Of a stretch of 64,000 nt of DNA, positions 16,601-25,571 are shown in pieces. Below the pieces are notes generated by a model that saw only the letters and a list, made by a program, of their open reading frames with translations, was not told where the DNA came from and made no database searches. Origin of the DNA: CAVZMI01 sp050011775 (GTDB lineage Bacteria > Bacteroidota > Ignavibacteria > UBA10030 > CAVZMI01); the NCBI GenBank assembly GCA_050011775.1, contig JBEKIL010000006.1, forward strand, positions 62,001 through 126,000. The letters are read 5' to 3'. Position numbers and translations under genes: made by a program. The first letter of the stretch is position 1; each line of letters opens with the position of its first letter.

Positions 16601-17329
16601 ATGAAGACTCTTTTTAAACGAACAGCCGTTATTCTCATATTGATTCTTACCGGAAGTATTTTTGTCGGCGCGACGCCTTCCACTATTATATGGATTCCTT
16701 CAGTCGACATACAGCCATATTCCGTGTTTCATCTCGGCATCGATAATTACTTCACTCTATTTAAAAAAGGAATCGGAGAGGGCGGAGTGGGATTCCCGAC
16801 GGATATGGGGCTGACCATCGGAATTCTTCCTCTTTCGGATATTCAATCCGAAGTTGGCTTTGATCTTTTCGAACCGACGCATTCGCCCTGGGCTTTCAAT
16901 GCCAAAATCGGCATTCCCGAAAATACCGTCGCAGGGTGGTCTCCTTCAATAGTTGTCGGAGGATGCAATTGGGGTGTCCAGAAGAATGTCACGGATGTTA
17001 ATATGCTCTATGCACTGGCAGCAAAAACGTTTCCCGTCGTCGGCCGGATCTCCACCGGATATTACACCGGCAACAAGAATGTACTTATTGACCCCGATGG
17101 GAAAGCTGACAACAACGGAGTACTGTTGTCGTGGGACAAGCAGGTAACCGAAATCAGCGACAATCTCTGGCTTGCCATCGATTACCAGAGCGGGAAAAAT
17201 AGTTTCGGGGCATTCAGTTATGGTTTTGCATGGTCGTTCTCAAAAAATGTAAGCGTCATATTCGCACGGGATGTATACAACAATAAAGCTCCCAGCACAT
17301 TCACGGCACAGCTGGATATCAATATCTAG
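16601..17329 (+). CDS. predicted outer-membrane beta-barrel protein within the Kdp locus
   Basis: 242 aa. A cleavable signal peptide (about 1-24, basic start, hydrophobic core, ending VGA) precedes a sequence of alternating amphipathic strands. It has repeated aromatic strand ends (GYYTG, WLAIDY, GFAWSF) and a C-terminus that ends DINI. Good ribosome site (TTGGAG). I recognise no named family. Its place between kdpB and kdpD suggests a porin-like outer-membrane partner for potassium uptake. That is inference, since such a protein is not part of the classic Kdp system. Confidence 0.75.
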   Translation: MKTLFKRTAVILILILTGSIFVGATPSTIIWIPSVDIQPYSVFHLGIDNYFTLFKKGIGEGGVGFPTDMGLTIGILPLSDIQSEVGFDLFEPTHSPWAFNAKIGIPENTVAGWSPSIVVGGCNWGVQKNVTDVNMLYALAAKTFPVVGRISTGYYTGNKNVLIDPDGKADNNGVLLSWDKQVTEISDNLWLAIDYQSGKNSFGAFSYGFAWSFSKNVSVIFARDVYNNKAPSTFTAQLDINI

Positions 17330-17517
17330 CCATTACACGGTACGCTGAAGCGATCCGGATACGAACGGAAGAAAGCACTTTGAGACAGACGCTATGGAAT
17401 TGGAAGCACAAAGACAAAAACCATAACATGAACGAAAGGGAGAACAGATGAGAAAGAAATATAATTTCGGAACAACACTCTGCTTCTCTTCTGCATCAAA
17501 ATAAGGGAAATGAAGAC

Positions 17518-17856
17518 ATGAAAAGGACGCTGAAGAAAAGTCCTATCCGGATAGCCGTCGGAACTTATATTCTCCGGGGATGCGGGCCAACGACTGAAAT
17601 CCTGATTACTGAACAAAAAAGGGACGGACGAAGATATCTTACATTCCCGAAAGGAGTCCGTGTGGCCGTAGGCGAAGTTATGCGTATCATACGCCCAGTA
17701 AGACCACACCCTGGTGTTTTATCGAATTTTCGGATGAAGAAGGTACTCGGAACGGTGAAAGTCGTGGGAATTGTCGGTGATGATCGTGTCGAGGTCCAGC
17801 TTCTCGACGGGATATTCTTCGGTGGAACGTGCGTGGAAAGAATGAATTCAGAATAA
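17518..17856 (+). CDS. hypothetical protein between Kdp pump and sensor
   Basis: 112 aa, basic, no signal peptide or membrane helix. The second half has an alternating pattern (GTVKVVGIVGDDRVEVQLLDG) compatible with a small beta domain. A modest purine-rich site (AAGGGAAATGAAG) precedes the ATG. Competing frames on the opposite strand have no ribosome site and no better composition. Same direction as its neighbours, so probably within the Kdp transcript. Function unknown. Confidence 0.5.
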   Translation: MKRTLKKSPIRIAVGTYILRGCGPTTEILITEQKRDGRRYLTFPKGVRVAVGEVMRIIRPVRPHPGVLSNFRMKKVLGTVKVVGIVGDDRVEVQLLDGIFFGGTCVERMNSE

Positions 17857-18026
17857 ACCGCCGTACTAAAGAGAGGCTGCCTCGATTCGGAATACATCCA
17901 TGGAGCATTATTCACATTCCGGACTTGAGTCACCGATGTATCGATTTATTGAAATTTGGCTGCAAAAAGAGGGGAAAACCGCCCGCAGAAAGATGAATCT
18001 CACTCAGGATATTTCTATATTATACT

Positions 18027-20711
18027 ATGGATCCTATCGATCAATCACGGCCCGATCCTGATGCCCTTCTTAGTCTTCTGAAAAAGGAGGAAGAGAAGGA
18101 GAAGAAAGGGAAGCTGAAGATATTCTTCGGCATGTGCGCCGGTGTCGGCAAAACGTACGACATGCTGAAGGATGCACAGCAAGCCCTGTCGAAAGGAACC
18201 GACGTCATCGTAGGATATGTGGAAACACACAAACGCGCTGAGACTCAGGCACTCCTGACCGGACTTCCGATCGTTCCCCGGAAACAGCTCGAATATCACG
18301 GTACGACACTGGAAGAGATGGATCTCGACGCCATCCTCGCCCGAAAACCGAAACTGGCACTTGTCGATGAATTGGCACATACGAACGCACCCGGCAGCCG
18401 CCATACGAAACGTTACCAGGACGTTCTCGAACTTCTGGATAATGGAATTGATGTATTTACCACTCTGAACGTTCAACATCTCGAAAGCCGCGCAGATACC
18501 GTTGCACAGATAACGGAAAGTACCATCCGTGAAACCGTGCCGGATTCTATATTTGAATCGGCCGATGAAATTGAAATCATCGATATCGCTCCCGACGAGT
18601 TACTGAAACGCCTTGCCGATGGAAAAGTTTACACCCCCGAACGCTCGAAACAGGCAATCGAGAACTTTTTCCGTAAAGGGAATCTGACCGCCCTGCGCGA
18701 GATGTCGCTGCGGCTGACCGCCGAACGGGTCGACAGGCAGCTCCGCGATTACATGCGGAGGCAGCGGATCTCGGGACCGTGGAAATCGGGACAGCGCATC
18801 CTCGTCGGCATCAGCCCAAGTCCTTATTCGACTCATCTGATACGTTGGGCACGCCGCGTATCATATACAATGGACGCATCGTGGATTGCAGTGTATGTTG
18901 AAACATCGAAGTCATTGAATGAGAAAGAAAAAGAACAACTTTCAAAAAATATAAAACTCGCCGGTGAACTTGGCGCAGAAATTTTCACAACATCAGATGA
19001 AGATATAGCCGGCGCACTCATCCGTGTAGCCCGGGAACAGAATGTCACCCAGATTCTCGTCGGAAAGCCGGAGCGGCATCTTTTTTCGAGCGCATCGCGA
19101 CATTTAAACGACCTCATCGAGCGAAGCCATAACCTGGATATCTATATTGTCGGACATGAAGAGACGGATACACAAGAGAAAAGCCGTCAGAGCTTTTTCC
19201 AGATACAATCCGGTTTTCCGCACTATCTTATTGCCTCGGCTATCGTGCTGCTGGTCGCAATGATCTGTTTCCCGCTGACACAATACATCGGCTATCGGAC
19301 CATCTCGTTCATTATTCTATTGACGGTGTCGCTCCTTCCGTTACGGATGGGACCCGGTCCGGTTCTCGTGGCGGCTGGACTCGGCGCATTCGCATGGGAC
19401 TTCTTCTTCATACCTCCGCTCTTCACTTTCTCGGTAGGACACGTTGAAGACGTGCTCATGTTAGGAATGTATATTATCGTCGCGATCGTCACCGGTGTTC
19501 TCTCTGCACGCGTCCGGGCACGTGAGAAAGCTGTCCGGCAGCGTGAAGAAAAAACCTCTGCACTCTTCGCTCTGACAAAAGATCTGGCATTTACACATTC
19601 TCAGGATGAAGTGATCAAAGCGGCGGTCTCCAATATCAAAAAATACTTCAATGCAGATGTCGCAGTCTATCTCGGCGAACCCGATGGAGATATTTCTCCG
19701 GCACCGCATCCATCCAGCACCATACAGCCCGATTCGAAAGAATTCGGGGTTGCGGCATGGGTGTACTGGAACGAGAAGAAAGCCGGAAAATTTACCGAGA
19801 CGCTGCCGTTCGCCCAGGCGACATATTTCCCGATGTCGGGCCCGCGTTACCCGCTGGGTGTCATCGGCGTAAAACCGCTTCACGATCAAAAATTCACGAT
19901 CGACCAGGAAACACTCCTCCAGAATTTTATTTCTCAAATTTCTTCCGCCATAGAACGGGAACTCCTGAATGAATTCACAAAAAAATCAATTGTAATAGCC
20001 GAATCGGAGCGTCTCTACCAGACATTGTTCAATTCGATCTCCCATGAATTACGAACGCCGATCGCGGCGATCATGGGGGCTTCGGAGAATCTGCTTGATA
20101 AATTTGTACGGGAAGAATCGGGCGCTGCATTGGAATATACAAAAGAAATTCATATAGCCGCGGAACGTCTGAACCGGCTTGTTGCGAATTTGCTCGATAT
20201 GACGCGACTCGAATCGGGGCTCATAAGGCCAAAACTCGACTGGTGTGACGTCCGTGATCTCATCAATGTAACAATCAAAGGACTGGAACAGGAACTCGCA
20301 CGTCACCCAGTCACAATCAACATACCCGATACGATGCCGCTGCTCAAAGCAGATTTCGGACTCCTTGAACAAACACTCACCAATCTGATTCATAATGCAA
20401 CGCAGCATACACCTGAGGGAACATCAATTCTCGTGGAAGCGCAGATCGAGAACAACGAATGTGTCATAACAATTGCCGATAACGGTCCCGGATTGCCGGA
20501 GGAGGATCTTGAAAAAGTATTCGAAAAATTCTATCGTGTTCGAGGTGCCCGGACAGGCGGGACGGGGCTCGGTCTGACTATCACAAAAGGATTTATCGAA
20601 GCGCACCGTGGGACGATTTCGGTGAAAAATCGTACTGAAGGCGGCGCCGAGTTTACAATTCGAATCCCGATGCATGCCGAGGCAACACAAAAAGCAGAAG
20701 GAGAATCGTGA
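18027..20711 (+). CDS. kdpD: sensor histidine kinase KdpD
   Basis: 894 aa. Domains in order: KdpD N-terminal domain with a Walker-A-like loop GMCAGVGKT (35-43), a UspA-like domain (about 250-370), four membrane helices (about 400-500), a GAF domain (about 520-650), HisKA with H673 in NSISHELRTP, and HATPase with N, G1 (DNGPGL) and G2 (GTGLGLT) boxes. KdpD senses low potassium or ionic stress and phosphorylates KdpE. All sensor parts are present, unlike truncated forms. It overlaps kdpE by 4 bp. Confidence 0.97.
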   Translation: MDPIDQSRPDPDALLSLLKKEEEKEKKGKLKIFFGMCAGVGKTYDMLKDAQQALSKGTDVIVGYVETHKRAETQALLTGLPIVPRKQLEYHGTTLEEMDLDAILARKPKLALVDELAHTNAPGSRHTKRYQDVLELLDNGIDVFTTLNVQHLESRADTVAQITESTIRETVPDSIFESADEIEIIDIAPDELLKRLADGKVYTPERSKQAIENFFRKGNLTALREMSLRLTAERVDRQLRDYMRRQRISGPWKSGQRILVGISPSPYSTHLIRWARRVSYTMDASWIAVYVETSKSLNEKEKEQLSKNIKLAGELGAEIFTTSDEDIAGALIRVAREQNVTQILVGKPERHLFSSASRHLNDLIERSHNLDIYIVGHEETDTQEKSRQSFFQIQSGFPHYLIASAIVLLVAMICFPLTQYIGYRTISFIILLTVSLLPLRMGPGPVLVAAGLGAFAWDFFFIPPLFTFSVGHVEDVLMLGMYIIVAIVTGVLSARVRAREKAVRQREEKTSALFALTKDLAFTHSQDEVIKAAVSNIKKYFNADVAVYLGEPDGDISPAPHPSSTIQPDSKEFGVAAWVYWNEKKAGKFTETLPFAQATYFPMSGPRYPLGVIGVKPLHDQKFTIDQETLLQNFISQISSAIERELLNEFTKKSIVIAESERLYQTLFNSISHELRTPIAAIMGASENLLDKFVREESGAALEYTKEIHIAAERLNRLVANLLDMTRLESGLIRPKLDWCDVRDLINVTIKGLEQELARHPVTINIPDTMPLLKADFGLLEQTLTNLIHNATQHTPEGTSILVEAQIENNECVITIADNGPGLPEEDLEKVFEKFYRVRGARTGGTGLGLTITKGFIEAHRGTISVKNRTEGGAEFTIRIPMHAEATQKAEGES

Positions 20712-21394
20712 GTAATAAGCCGACCATACTCATAATTGATGATGAAATCCAGATCCGTCGCCTGCTCGAGTTGACGCTGGAGCAAGAAGGTTATGCAGTC
20801 CGTTTCGCAACAAACGGTGAAGAGGGTATAATGAAAGCCGCCAGCGAACGTCCTGAGCTCATTATACTCGATCTCGGTTTACCGGATGTGGAGGGCGTCC
20901 AGGTGCTTAAAAAAATCCGTGAGTGGTCTTCAACGCCAGTTTTAATTTTATCTGTTCGCAGCGCCGAGGCAGATATCGTTGCATGTCTTGATGCGAAGGC
21001 CGATGATTACCTTGTAAAACCTTTTCGGACCGGTGAACTACTCGCTCGAGTCCGGACGGCACTGCGGCATCGTCCGGTACTGCAGGAAGATGAATCATTT
21101 GTCTTTCATGATCTCTCCGTTGATCTATCCGCTCGAATTGTAAAAAAGAAAGACGAAATAATAAAGCTCACCGCCACGGAGTACGCGCTGCTCGCGCTAT
21201 TTGTCAGGAATGCAGGAAGGGTTCTCACGCACAGTTACATTCTTGAACAGATATGGGGACCAAATTTTGCCGAAGAGGCACAGTACACGCGTGTCTATGT
21301 CGGTCAATTACGAAAAAAAATCGAAGACGATCCGTCAAATCCGAAGATCATCGTGACGGAATCGGGAATTGGGTACAGGCTCAATGCTGAATAG
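20708..21394 (+). CDS. kdpE: response regulator KdpE
   Basis: 228 aa OmpR-family regulator. Receiver domain with D11/D12 and phospho-acceptor D55 (LDLGLPD), KPF lysine near 104, and a C-terminal winged helix ending VTESGIGYRL, which is typical of KdpE. The start overlaps kdpD (ATGA). It activates kdp transcription when phosphorylated. Its binding site could not be identified with confidence. Confidence 0.95.
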   Translation: MSNKPTILIIDDEIQIRRLLELTLEQEGYAVRFATNGEEGIMKAASERPELIILDLGLPDVEGVQVLKKIREWSSTPVLILSVRSAEADIVACLDAKADDYLVKPFRTGELLARVRTALRHRPVLQEDESFVFHDLSVDLSARIVKKKDEIIKLTATEYALLALFVRNAGRVLTHSYILEQIWGPNFAEEAQYTRVYVGQLRKKIEDDPSNPKIIVTESGIGYRLNAE

Positions 21395-21698
21395 ACACAT
21401 TGAGTAGTAATACTATTATATGTGAGGAAACAATTACATAAATATTTTTCAGACATTTCCCCCAGATGACCAACAACCTCTCTGAGCATATGAAATATTT
21501 TGTAAAAATTGGATCTGATTTCTATTCTTTCGTAAAGTTTGGCAGATCGCCATTGCTCCCTATCTGCTAAGTATCAAGTATTCGTCGATTGTCCATTCCT
21601 TTAACTCTGAATTGAATCTATCGGGTGTCGATAGAGTTTTTATATGCTATACTATATTACCAGATGAAAAAAATGCAAGGAGTATCTCCACATTACTA
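21395..21698. other. intergenic, no gene seen
   Basis: 304 bp between convergent kdpE and the TolB/CsgG-PDZ gene. The only frame (about 64 aa, plus strand, 21612-21806) runs into the opposite-strand gene and has no ribosome site. No clear terminator hairpin was found; the sequence is AT-rich with scattered T-runs. Confidence 0.6.
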
Positions 21699-22598
21699 TT
21701 AAAAATCTCGAGGTATCAACTTTATTGGAATTTGGATAATTTTTCCATTTCGCTGAATAGAAACAATTACCCGATCACCGGGTTTCTTCCCAACAACAGA
21801 CAATAGGAAGGATTCAACATCGAAAATTGGAGTGTTGTCAACACCAATAACGAGATCCCCGATCAGTACACCGGCAGCCCGAGCCTTTGTTTTTGGTAAA
21901 AAATCAGTGATAATTACACCTTCATAACCGGACAGACCAAGCTTTATAAAATCCCTAGGATCTACATAGCTCGGCGGTATTACCTTGAGTCCAAATGCAG
22001 CACGGGCAAGAGTCGCGATAAGATTGATGATGTTATACCGGCGACACTCGACCGATGAATGATTTCCAGCACCCGTAAAATGTTGTACAGTGAGCGGATT
22101 GAGTTTCACATTAATAGGATGACTGGAATTACCTGCGGTTAAGATCCGAGCATTCCAAATACATATTCCATCATCAGTATCAACTAACCTGACACTCACA
22201 AAATCTTTCGTAATCACTCCATGGATAATAGCCTTTGCTCCGAGCATCTTACCGATTCTCATCGCAGTTTTTTCGTCCAAACTGTCTGGACGTAATGGCA
22301 TATCCCGAAAGATCTCTTCTACTCGGAATTTTTCGATAAGTTGAAAACGATTGAGATTGCTAAAAAAGAGAGAGAATTCATCAGCATATTGCCAAGAAAT
22401 CATTCTTTCACTGGAGGAGAAGGGTAGAATTGCTATTCGTTGCCCTTCCAATCGTTTGAGAAACTTGAGGTTTTTATTAGAATCGACTGTCGGCAGTTTA
22501 TACAAAATGTTAACGTGTTTTATCGGGGGTGACTGACCGAAAACAAGAGAGAAATAAATAAATGGCACAGAACACATCAAGAGAAAATGTTTATTCAT
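21699..22598 (-). CDS. exported TolB/CsgG-like protein with C-terminal PDZ domain
   Basis: 299 aa from the ATG at 22598, chosen because TTGGAGG lies 6 nt upstream; the longer frame from 22682 is not supported. Signal peptide about 1-19 (ending LVFGQ). Residues about 45-145 look like the nucleotide-binding-type fold of CsgG/TolB-N-like proteins: RIAILPFSSS, then RFQLIEKFRVEEIF, then AMRIGKMLGAKAIIHGVI. The C-terminal 90 residues are a PDZ domain (GVIITDFLPKTKARAAGVLIGDLVIGVD). Such proteins act in the periplasm or at the outer membrane. The pairing of a CsgG-like domain with PDZ is uncommon. Function unknown. It is separated from the TRAP genes by a REP-like palindrome. Confidence 0.8.
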   Translation of the reverse strand: MNKHFLLMCSVPFIYFSLVFGQSPPIKHVNILYKLPTVDSNKNLKFLKRLEGQRIAILPFSSSERMISWQYADEFSLFFSNLNRFQLIEKFRVEEIFRDMPLRPDSLDEKTAMRIGKMLGAKAIIHGVITKDFVSVRLVDTDDGICIWNARILTAGNSSHPINVKLNPLTVQHFTGAGNHSSVECRRYNIINLIATLARAAFGLKVIPPSYVDPRDFIKLGLSGYEGVIITDFLPKTKARAAGVLIGDLVIGVDNTPIFDVESFLLSVVGKKPGDRVIVSIQRNGKIIQIPIKLIPRDF

Positions 22599-22690
22599 AT
22601 TAACCTCCAAGTATGATAATTGAGGTGCAATATGTAAATTGAGACTTGATCCTATACACTGTATGTCATCCCTTCCCCTCAACCTTTACC

Positions 22691-22747
22691 TCAACCCTTG
22701 CCCTGAGTGAGTGAGTCCCGTTTCAACGGGGCGAACGAGTCGAAGGG
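22691..22747. repeat. REP-like imperfect palindrome
   Basis: The segment runs from CCCTGAGTGAGTGAG through a perfect inner hairpin CCCGTT-TC-AACGGG to GAGTCGAAGGG. This is the CCCTGAG...TCGAAGGG type of dispersed intergenic palindrome common in environmental bacteria. It lies between the stop of dctM and the PDZ-protein gene, both on the minus strand, where it could protect or end the upstream transcript. Only this one copy is clear in the window. Confidence 0.65.
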
Positions 22748-22752
22748 TCAAC

Positions 22753-24033
22753 CTATCGTATGTGCAACAGATTCACAAGCCAGAGACTCAGTCCTGGAAC
22801 GTACGTAATGATAAGCAGTGCAACGATGAGGATCCCGATGAACACGACGACCGAGCGAAAAACCTGAATAAAAGATTTCTGGAATCGAAAACTCGCTATA
22901 AAGAGGTTCAATCCGAATGGCGGCGTGAGATACCCGATCTCCAGATTCGCCAGGAAAATTATTCCGAGATGAATTGGATCAACACCATAGTATTGAGCGA
23001 TCGGAAGGATAAGCGGGACAACAACGATAATGGCCGAAAAGATATCCATCATCATCCCGACAACAAGTAAAAATAGATTCAATACGACAAGAAATACCCA
23101 CTTACTACTTATGAATCCCTTAACGAACTCAAATAGCTTCTGCGTCACCTGCTGGTCGATCAGATAGCCTGTAAGACTTAATGCACAACCGACGATGATG
23201 AGGATCGCCCCGACGAGCAGCATACTGTCTTTCATCACACGGGGGACATCGGTGAAGAGTTTCAGGTCGCGGTAGATGAGCACTTCAACGACAAAGACAT
23301 AGAAGGCGGTAATTGCTGCAGCCTCGGTGGCGGTAAACAATCCGCCGTAAAGTCCGCCGAGAAGCAGAAACGGAAGCGGAATTTCCCACGCGGCATCTCT
23401 GATCGATTTTCTGACGGCTGCCCAATCGAACTCTTGACGGGGAACATCAGCATACTTTGCGATGCGTATAGCATATAGACTCAGCAGAACCACCAGCACA
23501 GTACCCGGAAGCAAACCCGCAATAAATAATTTATCTATGCTGACTTCTGCAATTATAGCATAAAGTATCATGGGAAGGCTGGGCGGGAATAAAAGACCAA
23601 GGCTGCCCGATGTCGTCATCAATCCCAGAGAAAACCGATCGGGGTATTTTTCCTTGATAAGAATCGGATATAGCAGGCCGCCAAGCGCTACAATTGTGAC
23701 ACCCGAGGCTCCGGTAAATGCCGTAAAAATTGCACAGGTGCAGAGTGCTACAATGGCAAGTCCACCCGGCATCCAGCCGAGCAGTGCACGCGAGAGATTG
23801 ATCACCCGCTGCGGTGTTTTGCTTTCGGCCAGCATATATCCGGCAAACGTAAAGAGCGGAATGGCAATTAACGCCTGCATGCTCGTCATCCTGAACATAT
23901 CGATGATGACAGCAGACGAACTTATTCCTTCACCGTTGAATGCAAGCATTGCCACAGCCGCAAAGACAGTGAAGAGAGGCGCTCCGAGCAGCGCGATAAT
24001 TACGAGCAGGCTAAACCAGAAGAGGATTTTCAT
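22753..24033 (-). CDS. dctM: TRAP transporter large permease DctM
   Basis: 426 aa, about 12 membrane helices, with the DctM features FAGYMLAES near the N-terminus, TASGSLGLLFPPSLPMILYA-type segment near 130-150, and a C-terminal repeat containing LTPPFGLNLF. It uses an ion gradient to import an acid substrate delivered by DctP. The start overlaps dctQ by 3 bp (TAATG). Last gene of the TRAP operon. Confidence 0.95.
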   Translation of the reverse strand: MKILFWFSLLVIIALLGAPLFTVFAAVAMLAFNGEGISSSAVIIDMFRMTSMQALIAIPLFTFAGYMLAESKTPQRVINLSRALLGWMPGGLAIVALCTCAIFTAFTGASGVTIVALGGLLYPILIKEKYPDRFSLGLMTTSGSLGLLFPPSLPMILYAIIAEVSIDKLFIAGLLPGTVLVVLLSLYAIRIAKYADVPRQEFDWAAVRKSIRDAAWEIPLPFLLLGGLYGGLFTATEAAAITAFYVFVVEVLIYRDLKLFTDVPRVMKDSMLLVGAILIIVGCALSLTGYLIDQQVTQKLFEFVKGFISSKWVFLVVLNLFLLVVGMMMDIFSAIIVVVPLILPIAQYYGVDPIHLGIIFLANLEIGYLTPPFGLNLFIASFRFQKSFIQVFRSVVVFIGILIVALLIITYVPGLSLWLVNLLHIR

Positions 24034-24542
24034 TATTTTTCCCCTTCCTTCTCCGCAGTTCCGGAAAATAAAGCAATCAGATGATCAATGGTTCGGAGTG
24101 CAAACCGGAAGGTCATCATCCCAAAACAAATCACGATCACCGCTCCCGCATACCAGATCGGTAAACCCAGAAACATCGTATCCGCCGGGTCGAGGCCTAC
24201 GTTAATAAATTCGATGGATGCACGGGTAAGGAAAAAAGTGACCGTTGCCGCGAACAGGTTCGTGACAATTGCGGAAATCTCTTTTAGCCTGGGGCTGAGA
24301 ATTCTTGCGAGGGCGTCGATATTGATATGCTTTTCATCGCGTGTGGCAAGCGACGCGGCAAGCAGACCGATGAAAAAAACAAGATAGCGGAGGAACGAAT
24401 CTCCCCATATAAATCCCCAATTGAAAAAATTCCTGAGTACAACCTGCAGAAACGACATCAACATCATCGAGCTCAGGAACAGGATCAGAACTGCGCTCTC
24501 AATTTTCGCGAGAAGACCATCCAGCCGATGAAGCAGTCTCAT
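24033..24542 (-). CDS. dctQ: TRAP transporter small permease DctQ
   Basis: 169 aa with four membrane helices (about 15-37, 48-65, 88-110, 130-150) and the family feature RYLVFFIGLLAASLATRDEKHI around residues 48-70. It pairs with DctM. Overlaps dctP by 4 bp and touches dctM (TAATG), so the three are translationally coupled. Confidence 0.94.
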   Translation of the reverse strand: MRLLHRLDGLLAKIESAVLILFLSSMMLMSFLQVVLRNFFNWGFIWGDSFLRYLVFFIGLLAASLATRDEKHINIDALARILSPRLKEISAIVTNLFAATVTFFLTRASIEFINVGLDPADTMFLGLPIWYAGAVIVICFGMMTFRFALRTIDHLIALFSGTAEKEGEK

Positions 24543-25549
24543 TTGGTTCCTTTCGACTGCTTTCGCGCCTCGAGGAGAGCCATCTCTATACGATCGAGGA
24601 AATTCTGGTCGTATAATTTCCCAACGAGCGATTGGCGGGCGATCTTACCTATCTGTTCGTAATTTGCCCGTTCTTTCTCTGTTCCGGGTTGGAGGAAATT
24701 GATGCCGCTTTTCTTCAACTGGTCGAGTGACGTTTGGTTATCCTTCCGGCTCTGATCCGTCAGCTTTTTCATATAGAGTCGTCCGTTACGCACGAGTATC
24801 TCCTGAAGATCGCTCGGCAATATGTCAAATTCCTTTTTGGAGATCAGAACAGCTCCTTGAGAGTCCGCAAGGGAGAGATCCAACAAATATTTTACGCGTG
24901 TAAACCACTGCAGCGAAATTGCTGCGAGTGGCGATGCATACATCCCGTCGATGAGTCCGGTCTGGAGCGAGGTGAGAACATCGGCGAGTGAAAGGGGTAT
25001 CGGACTGACATTTAGGGCTTTGAATGCAGCTTCGGCAATCGGGTCTCCTTCCCACATCCACATCTTCACTCCCTTGAGGTCCTGTGCATTCCTGACAGGC
25101 ACTTTTGTGAAAACGTAGACGAAGCCGACTTCCGCCCAACCCAGATTCACGTATCCGCCGTCTTCAAATGCTTTAGCAAATTCCTGGTCGAAGGCATCGC
25201 GGACATAATCCACTTCGGCATAATTTCTAAAGAGAAATGGCGCATCGAGGATGCGAACCTTCGTTGTAATTTCACCCAGGCCGACTCCGGTAAACCCGGC
25301 GCTGTGGAGCTGGCCAACGCGCATTTTTCTGATGACATCTTTTTCCTCGCCCGAGGTGCCGCCGGGATAAATTTTAAATCCCATCCGCCCGCCGCTTTCT
25401 TTGCGTATTGCATCGTCATATTCCTTCATCACATTGTACCACGTGCTCCCCTGCGGAGCAACGGTGGCAAACTTGATGGTGTATTGCTGGCTATATATAA
25501 TAGAACAACCGAGAATCATTACAAGAATAATAGCACAAATATGTTTCAC
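24539..25549 (-). CDS. dctP: TRAP transporter substrate-binding protein DctP
   Basis: 336 aa from a GTG at 25549. An ATG four codons earlier is the usual reading, but GGAGG lies inside that extension, 5 nt before the GTG, so the GTG is favoured. Signal peptide 1-20 or so. The mature protein shows the DctP fold (IKFATVAPQGSTWYNVMKEY at its N-terminus, GAVLISKKEFDILPSDLQEI near 230). Ligand is unknown. With a TatT-like lipoprotein gene next door, this protein would correspond to TatP of the TPAT type, which in Treponema binds hydrophobic ligands. Confidence 0.93.
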   Translation of the reverse strand: MKHICAIILVMILGCSIIYSQQYTIKFATVAPQGSTWYNVMKEYDDAIRKESGGRMGFKIYPGGTSGEEKDVIRKMRVGQLHSAGFTGVGLGEITTKVRILDAPFLFRNYAEVDYVRDAFDQEFAKAFEDGGYVNLGWAEVGFVYVFTKVPVRNAQDLKGVKMWMWEGDPIAEAAFKALNVSPIPLSLADVLTSLQTGLIDGMYASPLAAISLQWFTRVKYLLDLSLADSQGAVLISKKEFDILPSDLQEILVRNGRLYMKKLTDQSRKDNQTSLDQLKKSGINFLQPGTEKERANYEQIGKIARQSLVGKLYDQNFLDRIEMALLEARKQSKGTK

Positions 25550-25571
25550 ACAAACCTCCATGATATTTTAA

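Noticed and set aside
17565..17933. 122-aa minus-strand frame opposite the small Kdp-locus hypothetical
   Set aside because: No ribosome site, opposite to all neighbours, low-complexity Thr/Ser/Pro-rich composition.
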